Origin: Apus apus
Lineage: Eukaryota; Chordata; Aves; Apodiformes; Apodidae
Assembly (NCBI RefSeq): GCF_020740795.1
Contig: NC_067282.1
Coordinates: 151,142,858-151,206,857, forward strand
Reading direction: 5' to 3'
Length of the DNA stretch: 64,000 nt
Under the pieces are notes generated by a model. It worked only from the letters and a program-made list of their open reading frames with translations, did no database searches and was not told the origin of the DNA. The translations under genes were made by a program, and so were the position numbers. Positions 39,501 to 51,044 of this stretch are shown in pieces (positions within the stretch are counted from its first letter, which is position 1; each line of letters opens with the position of its first letter).

Positions 39501-42500
39501 TCAAGCAGAAGCAATTCTGAGGAAAACAGGAGACTTTGGAAAGCAAACTCAGATGAACAAAAACATGTCTAAGGAGATTAGTATGTCAGACATCCCCTTT
39601 AACTAACTGACCAGTAGTGCTGTTCCTAGGGTCTGGGTTTTGACCTCAGGCCAGCAGTAGTATTTGGACACCAGTAACCTAGGATTTGCTGGGTTGACAC
39701 GAAGGCACCAGCCCATGTGAGGTATCACAAATGCCTGTGCCTCCAGATTAGCTGTAAGAACATGTTGCCAGGGTGAGCCCATACTAGTATGTAATCTAGC
39801 TGGAGGTGTTGATCTTGAGTGTTAACCAGAACCACAGGAAATTAATACCTCAAAGCCTTGCTCTTTTATATCTGAACAGAAACTTTGAGAAGCTGAACAG
39901 TGGTTTCAGCAGCAACTTATCTGTTGGAAATCCAGGTCTCATGCTTGGGATTTTACTTCTTCTCTCAGCCTGGGGAGCACAGCTTCCCAGCTCCTGCCTC
40001 CTCACAGATGCAGCAGATGTATATTCAGGCAGAGGGAGACTAAGAAACAAAAGCCACCAAGAAAGATGGGAGAGTTCCCACTTAGGCAATTACAGTCTCC
40101 AGTGTTCTCCTGCTAGGAGGCAGAGCAACATGAACCTCGGCCCTTAAGAGAGGCTGATTCTGTGTGGGAGACTCCTGCTTGTTGCTGGTTTTTGCTCCCA
40201 CTCTAGCACAGCTTATGCTGCCTCCACCTTTTCTTCTTTTCTGGCCCACTCTCACATCTCACATCGACACAGAAGAAAGGGCTTTGAAGTGGCAGTTGTG
40301 TTAGAGGATTTACAAAATCAAATGCTCAAAGGCAAGAGGCATCCTGGCCATGACTATATTAATAAATCAAATGGTGCCAGGGTGTTTTCCTGGACTCCAG
40401 AACTGAATCACCCACTCTGTTAAACTGTAGATTCCCTGCCACAGTTTTGGCCCAGACCAAGGGGAGTCCTCCCAGACAATTCCCTCAAGGAGTCTGCGAT
40501 TTAGCCCAGTCCAGGAACAATTCTTCACAAGGAGTCTGCAGGCAGCCACTCACTTCTGGAGAGTAATGAGATTTCATGGAGTTATCCTTTCCATTCCAGC
40601 TGGTTTCAGTGGCAAAGATCCTATATTTAATTTTCTAGTACAACTGTAGCCTACAGTACCATTCAAGGAGTAGGGTAGAAAAAGTTACAGGGTTTGGAAA
40701 TATCTCTGATGTAACCTGCTTATAGTGTGAAGCAACGTAATTCTTCACATCTCTTCAATAAAAAGAGCCGTGGCTGCTTCCTTCAGCTCTACCTCTGCTT
40801 ATAAAATGGCCCACTGCCAGACTCATGGAAATAAACTAGACCAGGCATGAAACTCGCCCTTTTGTAAGGTACCACAGAGAAATAGCAGTACTTTTCTAGA
40901 TCTAGGTCTCTGGGGTAGCAAAAAAAACAAACAACAAAAATATATATAGTAGGGAGGAGAGAAGGAAGACTGCTCAAAAAGAACAGAAAATGAGGAGTGA
41001 GGGCAGGTTGTATAGGACTAGGTTGCTGACTCTAACCATGCATCAAGGGTCTCCTGACAATTTGCACTGCCTGCTTGATGCTATGCAAAAAAGTCTAAAT
41101 GTAGTTCCAAGTCAGGTTACAAACCTTCAGCTCCATTCATCTTTTGCATCAGAAGCACTTGGAGCACAACAGCAGTAAATTAGTGCCAGCTCTCCTGCTG
41201 AGAAAACTCAAAGTATCTTTCCCTGCCCAGCAGGGCCTCATTTCTCATGTCGATTACATATTGTGATTAATATGGAGGCATTTGCTCTTTTACCAGGGAA
41301 AAAAAAAAAAAAAACAACCCCAAGAGCCTCACCAAACAGGAGGTTTGGGGGGAAAACTTGCCTTCGTTATTCCTCTACCCTGAACGAACCATTGATTTTG
41401 ATGAAGAATTGCACCCAGCAATGGGCAATGACACAAAGAAATTGACAGATCCAGTCTATCTCACCCTCACATACCAATTGGGGTACATGTACATTCTAAG
41501 TGAGGCTTCTCAATCACATTGGTGCTTGATATTGTCTACCTCCCACACCACTGATTAGTGTCACTCACTGAATGAGTAGAGAGGGTGCGGAGGCAGATTC
41601 TGCCAGCAGTAAGAAACTTACTTCAAGTCAAACCTGTGAAATACAACCTAAGATCTGTGCCATGTAGGTGGAAGGGGGAGGAGAGGAAAACATCTTTCCT
41701 TTGAAGGACTCATGGCTGCTCTTATTTCTTGTAAAAAAGAAATTGCCTAGTTTGCTAAAGGGAAAGAGATAAGGTAGGTTGATTTCAGGAGTACTGTGTG
41801 ATGTCTTGGTAATGAAATGGTTCATCAGGGTCCTGGAGTGTGGGAACATACCAGGAAATTAGGCTACTTAGAGAAGTCTCTGTGAAGGCAGGTGATCAAT
41901 ATACCTCTGCCAGAGATAGCTGCATTTTTTTATGGCATTTGTTCCATGTGGCAGGAGCCCAAATGACTCTGCAATATGACACAGAAGTAGGGAAGGAAGG
42001 GGGAGGGAGGTGGGAGGCTGGTTTTCATGTCTGCGTGTTGACAGCCAGCATCTTGGAACCTTGATGAAGGAGGCTTTTGCTAAAGGTTGGTCTAAGGAGA
42101 GGTGACATACCATAGCTAGAAATGGTGCTGAGCTGCTGAGACTTGAACTGGAATCTCTTCAAAGCTTGAGCGTCCCTGGGAATTGGAGCTGTGGCCACCA
42201 TCCTGTGAAAGGATTAATTTGGATGTTATGAAGTTGAGAGGTGGAGCTGGAAGGATCCCAAATGAAATCTGGTTGAAGATGAAGAACAGGAATTTATGCC
42301 TCAGACTGGGGAGTGACAAAAATATCTGTGTTGCTTAGTGGTTATTAGTAAACTTGGAGCCAGGACTTTTGGGACAAGAGGAGGGAAAGTCCTGTCTGCA
42401 ACAGCCAACCTCAAGGGAGCAGGAGAGGTCAGCTACAGGATCAGACCTGCCTTGCATCTGTCCACTAGATTGCTGCTCAAGGCTACTACATGTCCTGCCC

Positions 42501-43879
42501 GCAGGCAGATCCACCTCAACTCACCTTTCCTGTAAGGCCTGTGAAAGCAAAAGACCCTGTACTATTGCAGCCCTTGCATTCCCCTAGCACATAGGAATCC
42601 ATCCCCTCTCTGGGGCTCAAACTACAACCCACAAAATCCTTGCTACCATTAAAAGGCCATTATCTGATTACATAGAATTAGGGATTATAACACAGTTTGA
42701 TTCTGTACACTCTGAAGCTGCTGACAAAGCCCTGCTAGAGCAGTTCTTTTTAAGGCAGTGATGGGGCATTCCACATGAGGTTCACACTCTGAGGAACTGA
42801 TCATTTCACTGTCAAACAAAAGCCATACCACTGGATTCCATACACAAATGACTCCATCTAGAAAGAAATGTCCAATTAAAGGAATACATGTTTCCAAAAA
42901 CAATTTTGTTGTTTCCTACAGTTGATAAGCTTTCCTTTTTTTTTTTTTTTTAATTTTTTAAGTGACTTTGCATGGCAGTCATTTTGGGGTTGGTTTATTT
43001 TTAACTGATTTAATAAACTCCTACACACCAAACCCCCTATGTAGAAAGAGCAGTCTCTGTTATTTGTTTTTGGTTTTTTAATAGCAGAACAGCTATCACA
43101 TTTTCCACTCCATCTTTTGGCCCAAAGCCTTTTGTGCCATCATAATTCCATGGATCTAAGATTTGTTTATAAGAGAAGATGCAGAGATCCAGAAGATCTC
43201 AAAACCAGACACAGCGAGCTTTCTGGGGCTGTTGAGGATGATAGAGAGAAGGAAAAAGTTTTAAGATGAGACTAGTGCAATGAGCTAGTTTATACCCCTA
43301 AGAAACTACATGCAACAATCCCTGCATCAAAAATCACCTCTAGTGAGGAAAAAAACAACTGAAAGTTCAACAAGTAGATCCTCTTCTAAGCAGCGAACCC
43401 TGCACTTCTCATACGTAATTATTCCTCGGAGGTGGTAAAGACAACATGACATATGGAGAGAGGAAGGCAAAGCTCCTTGGAGTGGGTGCATGACGGACAA
43501 GTCTGGTTGTTTGGTTTTAGGTGCCACATCTTTCTTCTGGGCTTTCCAAGCACTGGATTACTGTCCTTCAGCAAGTGTTGGGGTCTGATGGAGGTAAGGG
43601 CCTCCATCCTTCCCAGGTCTCCAGCAGAAACTGAAAAGCCTCCTAGAGAAACGTGTTTTGCAGGAGCGCTGGACTCGTGTTCTCCAGCTGTTTTGGCACC
43701 AGTTTTCACACGGATTTGCTCCTCAGTCCCTCCACGGATGAGGCTTTGGTAGCAGGGCAATCACAAATACAGAAGAGGCCAGCACCATGGGCAGAGGTGC
43801 CAGCAGGGGCCACAGCATGGGGAGAAGGAAAGGAGAGATTCAGTCCCCCCTCAACATGCCTAATATAGTTTTGAGCCAC
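36546..43879. other. Non-coding interval, nothing recognised
   Basis: I see no gene. The DNA contains a short duplication of 'atggtaaaatgg' near 36820-36842, poly-A at about 41300-41314 and poly-T at about 42936-42951. Confidence 0.5.
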
Positions 43880-44320
43880 TCTGGGTATCAGCAGCCACCG
43901 GAGGCCTGCTCACCCTCACTGCGGGTGCCCTCCCCACGTCGTTGTCAGCCCGTGCTCGGGGGCCACCCCGCAAAGTACCGCCAGAGAGCGAAGGGAAAGG
44001 CACCCTGCCAGTAACCTCAGAAACGTTTGTGACTCTGCAAACTGCTGGGAAACCTTACGTCAACCAGCCTTTTAAAACACCTCGCCGGCCTTCGGTGTCA
44101 CCGCAGCGTCTTCCCTGCTGGGGTTGTCTTGTCGCGCAGCCCCTGCCACTGTGGCAGCCGGGGTCACACCTCGGCCCTCTCCTCCCTCGCCCAGAGCCTG
44201 CCGCCTTAGCTCCTCAGACTGTCTCTCTGCCAGACGTTAGGAACAAAAAAAAAAATATCTAAAAAAAAAACAAACACAAGCAGACAAACCAGGGATGACA
44301 GCGAGACTGCAGCGACGGGC

Positions 44321-44355
44321 GGGAGGCGCCAGGTCGCCATCTTGTGGCGCCTCCC
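44321..44355. promoter_or_regulatory. 11-bp inverted repeat enclosing CTCF/YY1-like site
   Basis: The arms gggaggcgcca (44321-44331) and tggcgcctccc (44345-44355) are perfect reverse complements with a 13-base loop. On the - strand, 44347 to 44333 reads CCACAAGATGGCGAC, close to the CTCF core CCASYAGRKGGC; it also contains AAGATGGCG, the YY1 consensus often found just downstream of start sites. Binding is not shown. Confidence 0.5.
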
Positions 44356-44399
44356 CACCAGTGACCGGCCGCCGGGCCCGGGGACCGGCCTCTGCCCCC

Positions 44400-44455
44400 C
44401 GGGGCTCCCTCGGGGCTCCCTCGGGGCTCCCCCCGGGCTCCCCCCGGGCTCCCCG
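44400..44455 (+). repeat. 11-bp GC-rich minisatellite
   Basis: About five imperfect copies of a unit like cggggctccct / cgggctccccc lie inside the CpG island. Such repeats are unstable and often collapse in assemblies. Confidence 0.85.
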
Positions 44456-44529
44456 CACCCCGGCCCCGCTCCCCGGGCCCGTGGCTGCCCCCTCGGTGCG
44501 AGGCAGGAGGCGAGGGCCAAGCCCCAACG

Positions 44530-44568
44530 CCATCATCATCATCATTATCATCATCATCCCCCCCCCCC
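44530..44568 (+). repeat. ATC trinucleotide run followed by C-run
   Basis: There are about nine ATC/ATT triplets followed by ten C residues. The long frames seen across it (poly-Ile, poly-His or poly-Asp by frame) come from this run. Confidence 0.9.
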
Positions 44569-45282
44569 TCCAGTGCAACCAAAACGCAAACGCTGAGGGA
44601 CGATCGGATTGTTTGGGTTTGGTTTGGGTTTTTTTTTTTTTTTGTGGGGGGTTGGGGGGAGTTGAAATGCTAGGAAAGGCTTTTTCGTCACTCAAATAGC
44701 GAGGGCAGAAGGAGTTGTCGCGGGTTGAAAGTGGGCCCCTGGAATAAGAGAGGGCACAGGGCTGCCTTCCTCCCCGCGGCCAGAGCAGCTCCCAGCGGGC
44801 TGGCTCTACCCGGGGCAGGCCAAGGAGGAATTTTCTGGCAAAAAAAAAAAAAAAAATGGTTGGAATTAGCAGGTGCTGGTTTGTTAAACCTCGTGCTTTT
44901 CAGGGAAAACCCCTTTAACCACTGTGGAGCACTGGTGCTGCACTGGTGACTGAGTCACTGCTCCTTTGCCATCTGTGCCAGGTGGGCAAATTCTCCGCTG
45001 GGAAATTAGATAGGGGTGAGTTCTGTGCCCAAGGACAGCTTGCCTTGCTGCCAGCATTCCAGGAAGGTTCCCATGGCCCAGAACGGGTATTCTGGTCAAA
45101 GCAAGAGCAAAGGCAAAATCACAAGTCCCTGCAAGCAGCCTTCAGGCAGATACCGTCCTGTGTGCCCACCTCAGCGTGCTCAGCCAACATGCAGAGAAAT
45201 TATGAGGATCCCATGGTTTGGGAAGAGAAGATGGTAAAAATGAGTTCTTGGGCTTCGTTCTCAGCAAAGTCCCTAAGTGCAA

Positions 45283-45334
45283 CAGCAGAACTGAAAGAAA
45301 GATCATAGCAGCAGAACTGAAAGAAAGATCATAG
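45283..45334 (+). repeat. Perfect 26-bp tandem duplication
   Basis: Two identical adjacent copies of a 26-bp unit starting cagcagaactgaaag and ending gatcatag. The second copy runs directly into the 3' end of a minus-strand CR1 fragment. Confidence 0.97.
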
Positions 45335-45440
45335 AATGATAGAATCACAGAATGGTTAGGGTTGAAAGGAACTTTAAAGGTCATCTAGTTCCAACCCCCC
45401 TTCATAGGCGGGGACACCTCCCACTGGACCAGGTTGCTTA
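45329..45440 (-). mobile_element. Short CR1 3' end
   Basis: On the + strand the block begins 'atcatagaatgatagaatc', continues 'ggttagggttgaaagg', 'aggtcatctagttccaaccc' and 'actggaccaggttgct', the reverse complement of the CR1 3'UTR and the very end of ORF2. It is heavily 5'-truncated. Confidence 0.92.
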
Positions 45441-46257
45441 TTTCTGAATGAATTGTTCTTGAACCTCATTAGATTCCGTGCAATGAGTCAAAGCTGAGAG
45501 ACTAAGACCACCTGCATTTGAAAGTTTCTCTTCCTAAGCAAGTGATGCTGTTTGGGTTGACTGTAAGTTTGTCAATCCAACCCATCATATCAATTGAGTG
45601 GGAGGAAGTCTGTTGTGACAGTATAGATCAAAACACTGAATGTATAACTTAGCACCTATCACAAGACATTCATGTTTGCCCCGACATCCTTGGTAAGTGC
45701 AGTTGTCTTCTGTGATTTTTTTTTTCTAGCTCTTCTCTTCAATGATGATAGTGTAGTTTGGTCAGATTTGGCAAAGGAATTTTTTGTGTGCTCTGAAATA
45801 AACATGAGAGAGGTAAAGACCTATAGATAATAAACTCTTCCATGCAGTTTTCTTTCATCTGACCTCCTTAGAACTTCGTTTCAGATTCTTCAAGGAAGGC
45901 AAATTCCCTCCTGCCTATAGGTCTCCAAGGTGGTGCTGCCCTTTCTGCCAAAGAAAAGGCTATTTTAGGCCAGAGGGCAGCCTCCTGTTAAACCAGGATC
46001 CAAGTCTGGGTTTGAGTTCCTCTGAGGGATTACAGTTCTCCTAGACCGATGTTGTAATATGGGCTGCCATGTGACATGGCATAAGGTATCATATCCTCTA
46101 GAGAAAATATGTGTCCTTCTGTTGCCTCTCTTTCCGCATCACAAATACACATTTTTTTCCCCGCTTAAAATCTGAGAGAATTAAGGCAATTGCAACATTT
46201 ATTCCAAAACTCACAATATGAGAAGCTTTTGAACTTTCTATTTCTGTTCTTTACAAT
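45441..46257. other. Non-coding interval between CR1 copies
   Basis: Nothing recognised in about 800 bp of AT-rich DNA. Confidence 0.5.
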
Positions 46258-47955
46258 ATCATAGAATCATATAATGGTTTGGAGGGAACCTTAAATATCA
46301 TCTAGTTCCAAGCCCCCTGCATGGGCAGGGACATTTTCCACTAGACCAGGTTGCTCAAAGCCCCATTCACCCGGCCTTGAACACTTCCAGGGATGGGACA
46401 TCCACAGTTTCCCTGGGCAACCTGTGCCAGGGTCTCACCACCCTCATAGTGAAGGATTTCCTTCTAATATCTAATCTAAATCTCCCCTCTTCCATTTTAA
46501 AAACATTAGCCCTTGTTCTGTTGCTACAAGCCCTTGTAAAAAGGCCCTCTCAAGCTTTTCTGTAGGTCCTTCAGGTACTGGAATGTCTCTATAAGGTGTC
46601 CCTGGAGTCTTCTCTTTTACAGGCTGAACAAGCCCAGCTCTCTCAACCTGTCTACCTACGAGAGGTGCTCTAGTCATCTGGTCATCTTCACGGCCCTCCT
46701 CTGGATTTATTCCAGCAGATCCATGTCCTTCTGCTGTTGGGGCCTCCAGAACTGAACACAGTACTGCAGGTGGGGTTGCACGAGAGTGGAGCAGAGAGAG
46801 AAAATCACCTCCCTTGACCTGCTGGCCATGCTTCTTTTGATGCATCCCAGGACATGGTTGGCTTTCTGGGCTGCAAGCACACATTGCTGGCTCATGTTGA
46901 GCTTCTCATCAACCAACACACCCAGGTCCTTTTCCTCAGGGCTGTTCTCAATCCATTTTCCACCCAGCCTGTATTTGTGCTTGGGATTGCCCCAACCCGG
47001 GTGCAGGACCTTGTGCTTGGCCTTATTGATCTTCATGAGGTTGGCACAGGTCCACCTCTCAAGCTTGTCAATGTTACTCTGGGTAGCATCCCTGCCCTCC
47101 AGTATGTCAACCACACCACACAGCTTGTGTCATCAGCAAACTTGCTGAAGGTGCACTTGATCCCACTGTCCATGTCGCTCACAAAGATGTTGAACAGCAC
47201 CAGTCTTGGTACCGGCCCTTGACAACACCACTTGTCACTGGTTTGCATTTGGACATTTAGCTGTTGACCACAACTTTTTGAGTGTGACCGTCCAGCCAAT
47301 TCCTTATGCACTGAGTGGTCCATCCATCAAATCCATGTATTTCCAATTTAGAGACCAGGATGTCATGTGTGACAGTGTCGAACACTTTGCACAAGTCCAG
47401 GTAGATGATGTCAGTTGCTCTTCCCTTGCCCACCAATGCTGTCACCCCATCATAAAAGGTCACCAAATTTGTCAGGCACGATTTGCCCTTCCTGAGGTAA
47501 TGTTGGTTGCCACCAAGCACCTCCTCATGTCCCATATGCCTTAGCAGAGCCTTCAGGAGGATCTGCTACATGATCTTGCCAGGCACGGGGGTGAAACTGC
47601 CTGGCCTGTAGTTCCACAGGTTTTCCTTTTTTCCCTTTTTAAAAATGGGGGTTATGTTTCCCTTTTTTCAGTCAGTGGGAATTTCACCAGACTGCCGTGA
47701 CTTTTCAAATATGATGGAAAGCAGCTTTCCAACTTCATCCACCAGTTTCCTCGAGAGCCGTGGATGGATTTTGTCAGGTCCCATGGACTTGTGCAGTTTC
47801 AGGGTTTTTTTATGGTTTTGAACCTGCTCTTCTACAGTGGGCAAATCTTCCTTCTCGCAGTCCCTGCCTTTGCTTTCTGCAACTCGGGTGTTGTGGCTAG
47901 AGCCCTTGCTGGTGGAGACTGAGGCAAAAAAAATGCAAATGTTTCCTGGACAAGT
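46258..47955 (-). mobile_element. CR1 LINE, 1.7 kb, most of the RT region, decayed
   Basis: Reading leftward on the - strand, the copy opens near 47950 with the FFASVSTS segment. It continues through the RT N-terminal part (LHKSMGPDKIHPRL, about 47775), the fingers and palm ([18 protein letters not shown], about 47480-47430), a FADDT active-site motif (about 47140-47125) and the C-terminal part ([19 protein letters not shown], about 46960-46905). It ends in the 3'UTR and octamer tail at 46258. The coding sequence is broken into at least four frames by indels and stops, so it is dead. The endonuclease domain and the start of ORF2 are absent. Confidence 0.95.
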
Positions 47956-49321
47956 CCTGTTAAGATCCTTTGTTTGAACCCTAGTGCTCTGTGTGCTGCT
48001 TAGTGACACAGACATGCATACATACTCTTGCATAGCAAGGTATGAACTTAGAGTGATGCAGTATCACAGCTCTTTGTTTCTTTTCCTGTACTTTGAAATT
48101 ATCACATCCCATACTCAGGCACAGGTTTTTAAACATTGTTTATTTGCATCCAGTGCTTTGTCTTCTCCAGGTTAACTCAGTCACTGAAAGTGCTATAGTA
48201 GCCCTTCTGATCTTAAACTAGAAAAAAAGGGTGGCCTTTTTTTCTTGACAACATCCCAAGGAAATAAAGAGAAGAAAAAATGAACCAGAACTAGTCAGTG
48301 CTAGCTAAAACTCTTTTTTGGTTTCTTTTTTTTTTTCTTTTTTTTTTAATATAATTTTTCCTTGCTCAGTTCCCCAGAGGACTGCTTCTGGAGTCATTTG
48401 TGCTGTGGTACCAGGTGTGACTCAAACTGCCTCTTGACTAATGTTTAGTACATCATTCATAATCTTTCTCTGCAGCCTGGGTGGGCAAATGTTTCCCATT
48501 CCTGTATCTGTCACAGGTCAAATTCCAATTATTCAGACATATTTCAGGAAAAACAAACAAACAAGTGATGTCATGACAATTAGTTTAGAAAGTACTGGGG
48601 AATTGCATTAATTTCTCCATAAAAATTGATTTTCTAGGGAGACAATGGCCTGCACTTCAAGAGTGGAGCAAAACTTGGCATCATGAGATCTTCCCCTTTG
48701 AGCCTGCCATGATGTTCACCATTTGTTTGTGACCTACATGGTTCCTTCTACCTCTAACTAGCTTGGCATGATCCATACTAATAACACAGCTGCAAAGGAC
48801 AAACTGTCCCTGAGTAATGTAGATGGCTCTTTAGTCTGGTTATGTCATACTGATAGGAGCTCATGCCTTCTGAATTAGCCTCACAAAGCTTGGCTAACTG
48901 CAGCAGAAGTCCTTTCAGACTGGCAAAACCCAGATACAGAATCTGCTCTGGGAGAAGAAGTGATTATTCTCCCACACCTCTTCCAAGCCTGCTATTTTTA
49001 TGCATAAAGTAGGGGCTTAAAGATTTGATTCTCAGCCACATTTGTTTCCTTTGGAAATGTAAAAATGCATTCATGAGGTGGATGTGCCTTTTGGGAACTT
49101 CTGAGCAAGCATAAAACATATTTGTTCCTATACCTGCCATGGCAGCATGTGGCCTACAGGAACAAGACTGCAGCCACATTGCTACAGTGCTTTATAGTGT
49201 TGTGTGTGGTACTTAAAAATGTGTTGTTTCCTGTTTGAGGGTGAGATAATTTCATTAATTCAGGCACTGATGAGACAGGCACAGTGGAAAAGCAGAACAA
49301 TGAGCCAGTAGGGAGGGGAGA
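47956..49321. other. Non-coding interval between CR1 copies
   Basis: Non-repetitive by eye except T-rich low-complexity at about 48319-48360. No gene recognised. Confidence 0.5.
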
Positions 49322-49765
49322 CATAGAATCATAGAATGGATTGGGTTGGAAGGGACCTTTAAGGTCATCTAATCAAAATTCCTTGCCATGGGCAGGAACA
49401 TCTTCTACTAGATCATCTTGCTCAAAGCCCCATCCAACCTGGCCTTGAACACTTTGAGGGATGAGACATTCTCAGCTTCTCTAGGCAACCTGTTCCAGTG
49501 TCTCACCACCCTCATACTAAATAATTTTCTCCTTATATCTAATCTAAAGTTGCCCTCTTTCAGTTTAAAGACACTGTCCAATCACTACAGACCAGAAAAA
49601 GACAAAAAGTCTTTTTTCATCTTTCTTATAAGCCTCCTTTATATATTGAAAGGCTGCAATAAGATATCCCCGGAGCCTTCTCTTCTCCATGCTAAACAAC
49701 CCCAACTCTCTCAGCCTTTTTTTTCACAACAGAGGTCCTTCAGCCCCTCTGGGTTCCTGCAGCGC
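49322..49765 (-). mobile_element. CR1 LINE 3' end, about 0.44 kb
   Basis: On the + strand it starts with 'atagaatcatagaatgg', then 'ggttggaagggacctttaag', 'caaagccccatccaacctgg', 'caacctgttccagtgtctca' and onward to 'ctctcagcc'. This is the reverse complement of the CR1 3'UTR and the end of ORF2. It is diverged and truncated, and no ORF survives. Confidence 0.93.
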
Positions 49766-50987
49766 GTATCCACCCATGCAGCTTTAAAGTTCATATTTTA
49801 AAGACAACCAGCTGAGCTGAGAACGAGTTTGCCACTGATAACTTAGGACTGAGGCTGGCAGTCATGCCACATGGATTTAGCCATGATATCTTTGAGGATG
49901 CAAAGCTTGGCCATGAGAACAGGAGTGTCCCCTCCTCGAGTGCCCTCTAAGGGGGAGAAATTAAAAGAGAGTGACTATGAAGCAAGGAATATGAATTGCA
50001 GCATGACTTCCCCAGGAAACCCAGCCTCCTTCTGAGTCCCAAACCACCAAAGAAGGAACCAGAGCCCATCTTCACCTGGCAGAGGCTGGGTAACTGTCAC
50101 TGATTGGGATGGAGCCCTGCCTTTGAGCAGCAACACAAGTTCATTTGGACTCACTTCCATGGATATCTACTTCTACTGCATCTGCTGCAGGGAATTGCAG
50201 TTTGAAGGCTTAGCACTTTAAATAGATCACAGCTATTGCCACAAAAGACACTAATAAAATGGGCTCATTCTGCAGCTGATGAATAGACACAGAGCTGGCT
50301 TCCAAGTTTCTACTGCATCATGAGCAGAATGAAATGACTGGTCCCAAGCCTGTGGCAAAAAAAAAAAAAATCCTGTATGAATCCAGGTCTTTGAAAGGCC
50401 TCACACCCGCTGAAATTAATGAGTGTTGAGAGGCTGTGTACCTTGGGGCTCCTGAACAAAACACTTAGTTCTGTGTACTAACTGTAGGCTTTGTGCTGTA
50501 CATACTTATACACACACCCCCACACGTACTCTCTCATCACACTTAATTGTAAGCTAAGCACTCCCAACAGAAGTGAAATTAAATGTCCAAAGAAAGGTTA
50601 TTCTTTAAATTTATTTCTAAGATGTTCTGCCCTCAAGATACAAGTGATGTAGGTTCTCTCTCAGTGTATACTGTCAAGTATGTATTATCTCTTATCTCAC
50701 AAACACCAGTGCTTGAAAGGATGATGTACTCTGCAGCACTTACTTACTCTGTTTTGGTCTATTTCTAACATTGAGAGGCTCTAACATGCTTTTCTTCTCA
50801 GATATAATTAACCCTCTTAGTGCTGAGATAGCTGCAGTGTTGAGAGACAGGAAACTTGTCTGTCTCCAACCTGACTGTAGATGGAAAAGGAAAAGCATTG
50901 CTTCCATTTCTGCCTGTTTTTCCCCACTGTATGTTGCCACAGAAGGATTGGTACTGAAAAATTCTCAGTTACGAGCCACTATGTGCA
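49766..50987. other. Non-coding interval, nothing recognised
   Basis: No supported gene or repeat apart from a poly-A run near 50357-50370. Confidence 0.5.
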
Positions 50988-51044
50988 TGAACACAGCCAT
51001 GAAGAAGTGAACACAGCCATGAAGAAGTGAACACAGCCATGAAG
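50988..51044 (+). repeat. 20-bp tandem repeat, nearly three copies
   Basis: The unit tgaacacagccatgaagaag is present twice perfectly, plus 17 bases of a third copy. The identity suggests a recent duplication. There are no spacers, so it is not CRISPR-like. Confidence 0.97.

Larger units (their letters stand above)
43880..44830. promoter_or_regulatory. Isolated CpG island, possible promoter of an unknown transcript
   Basis: This is the only strongly GC- and CpG-rich stretch in the window, densest at 44300-44530 and extending weakly to the 'ccccgcggccagagcagc' block near 44773. It contains an 11-bp tandem (44400-44455), an 11-bp perfect palindrome with a CTCF/YY1-like core (44321-44355), and an ATC-rich run plus a C-run (44530-44568). 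It sits about 14 kb beyond RASD2 and 15 kb from the end of MB, at neither gene's start. CpG islands in vertebrates usually mark promoters, so a non-coding RNA or an unannotated first exon is plausible. Neither strand has a frame I recognise as protein. A splice-donor-like gtgagt lies near 45016 on the + strand. Confidence 0.6.

Noticed and set aside
44295-44699. Open frames of 85-150 codons on both strands of the CpG island
   Set aside because: Their length follows from GC-rich DNA having few stops. They consist of Pro/Gly/Arg runs and poly-Ile, poly-His or poly-Asp from the ATC repeat, with no domain.
50988-51044. Short regular repeat considered as CRISPR
   Set aside because: The copies are directly adjacent without spacers, and the genome is vertebrate.
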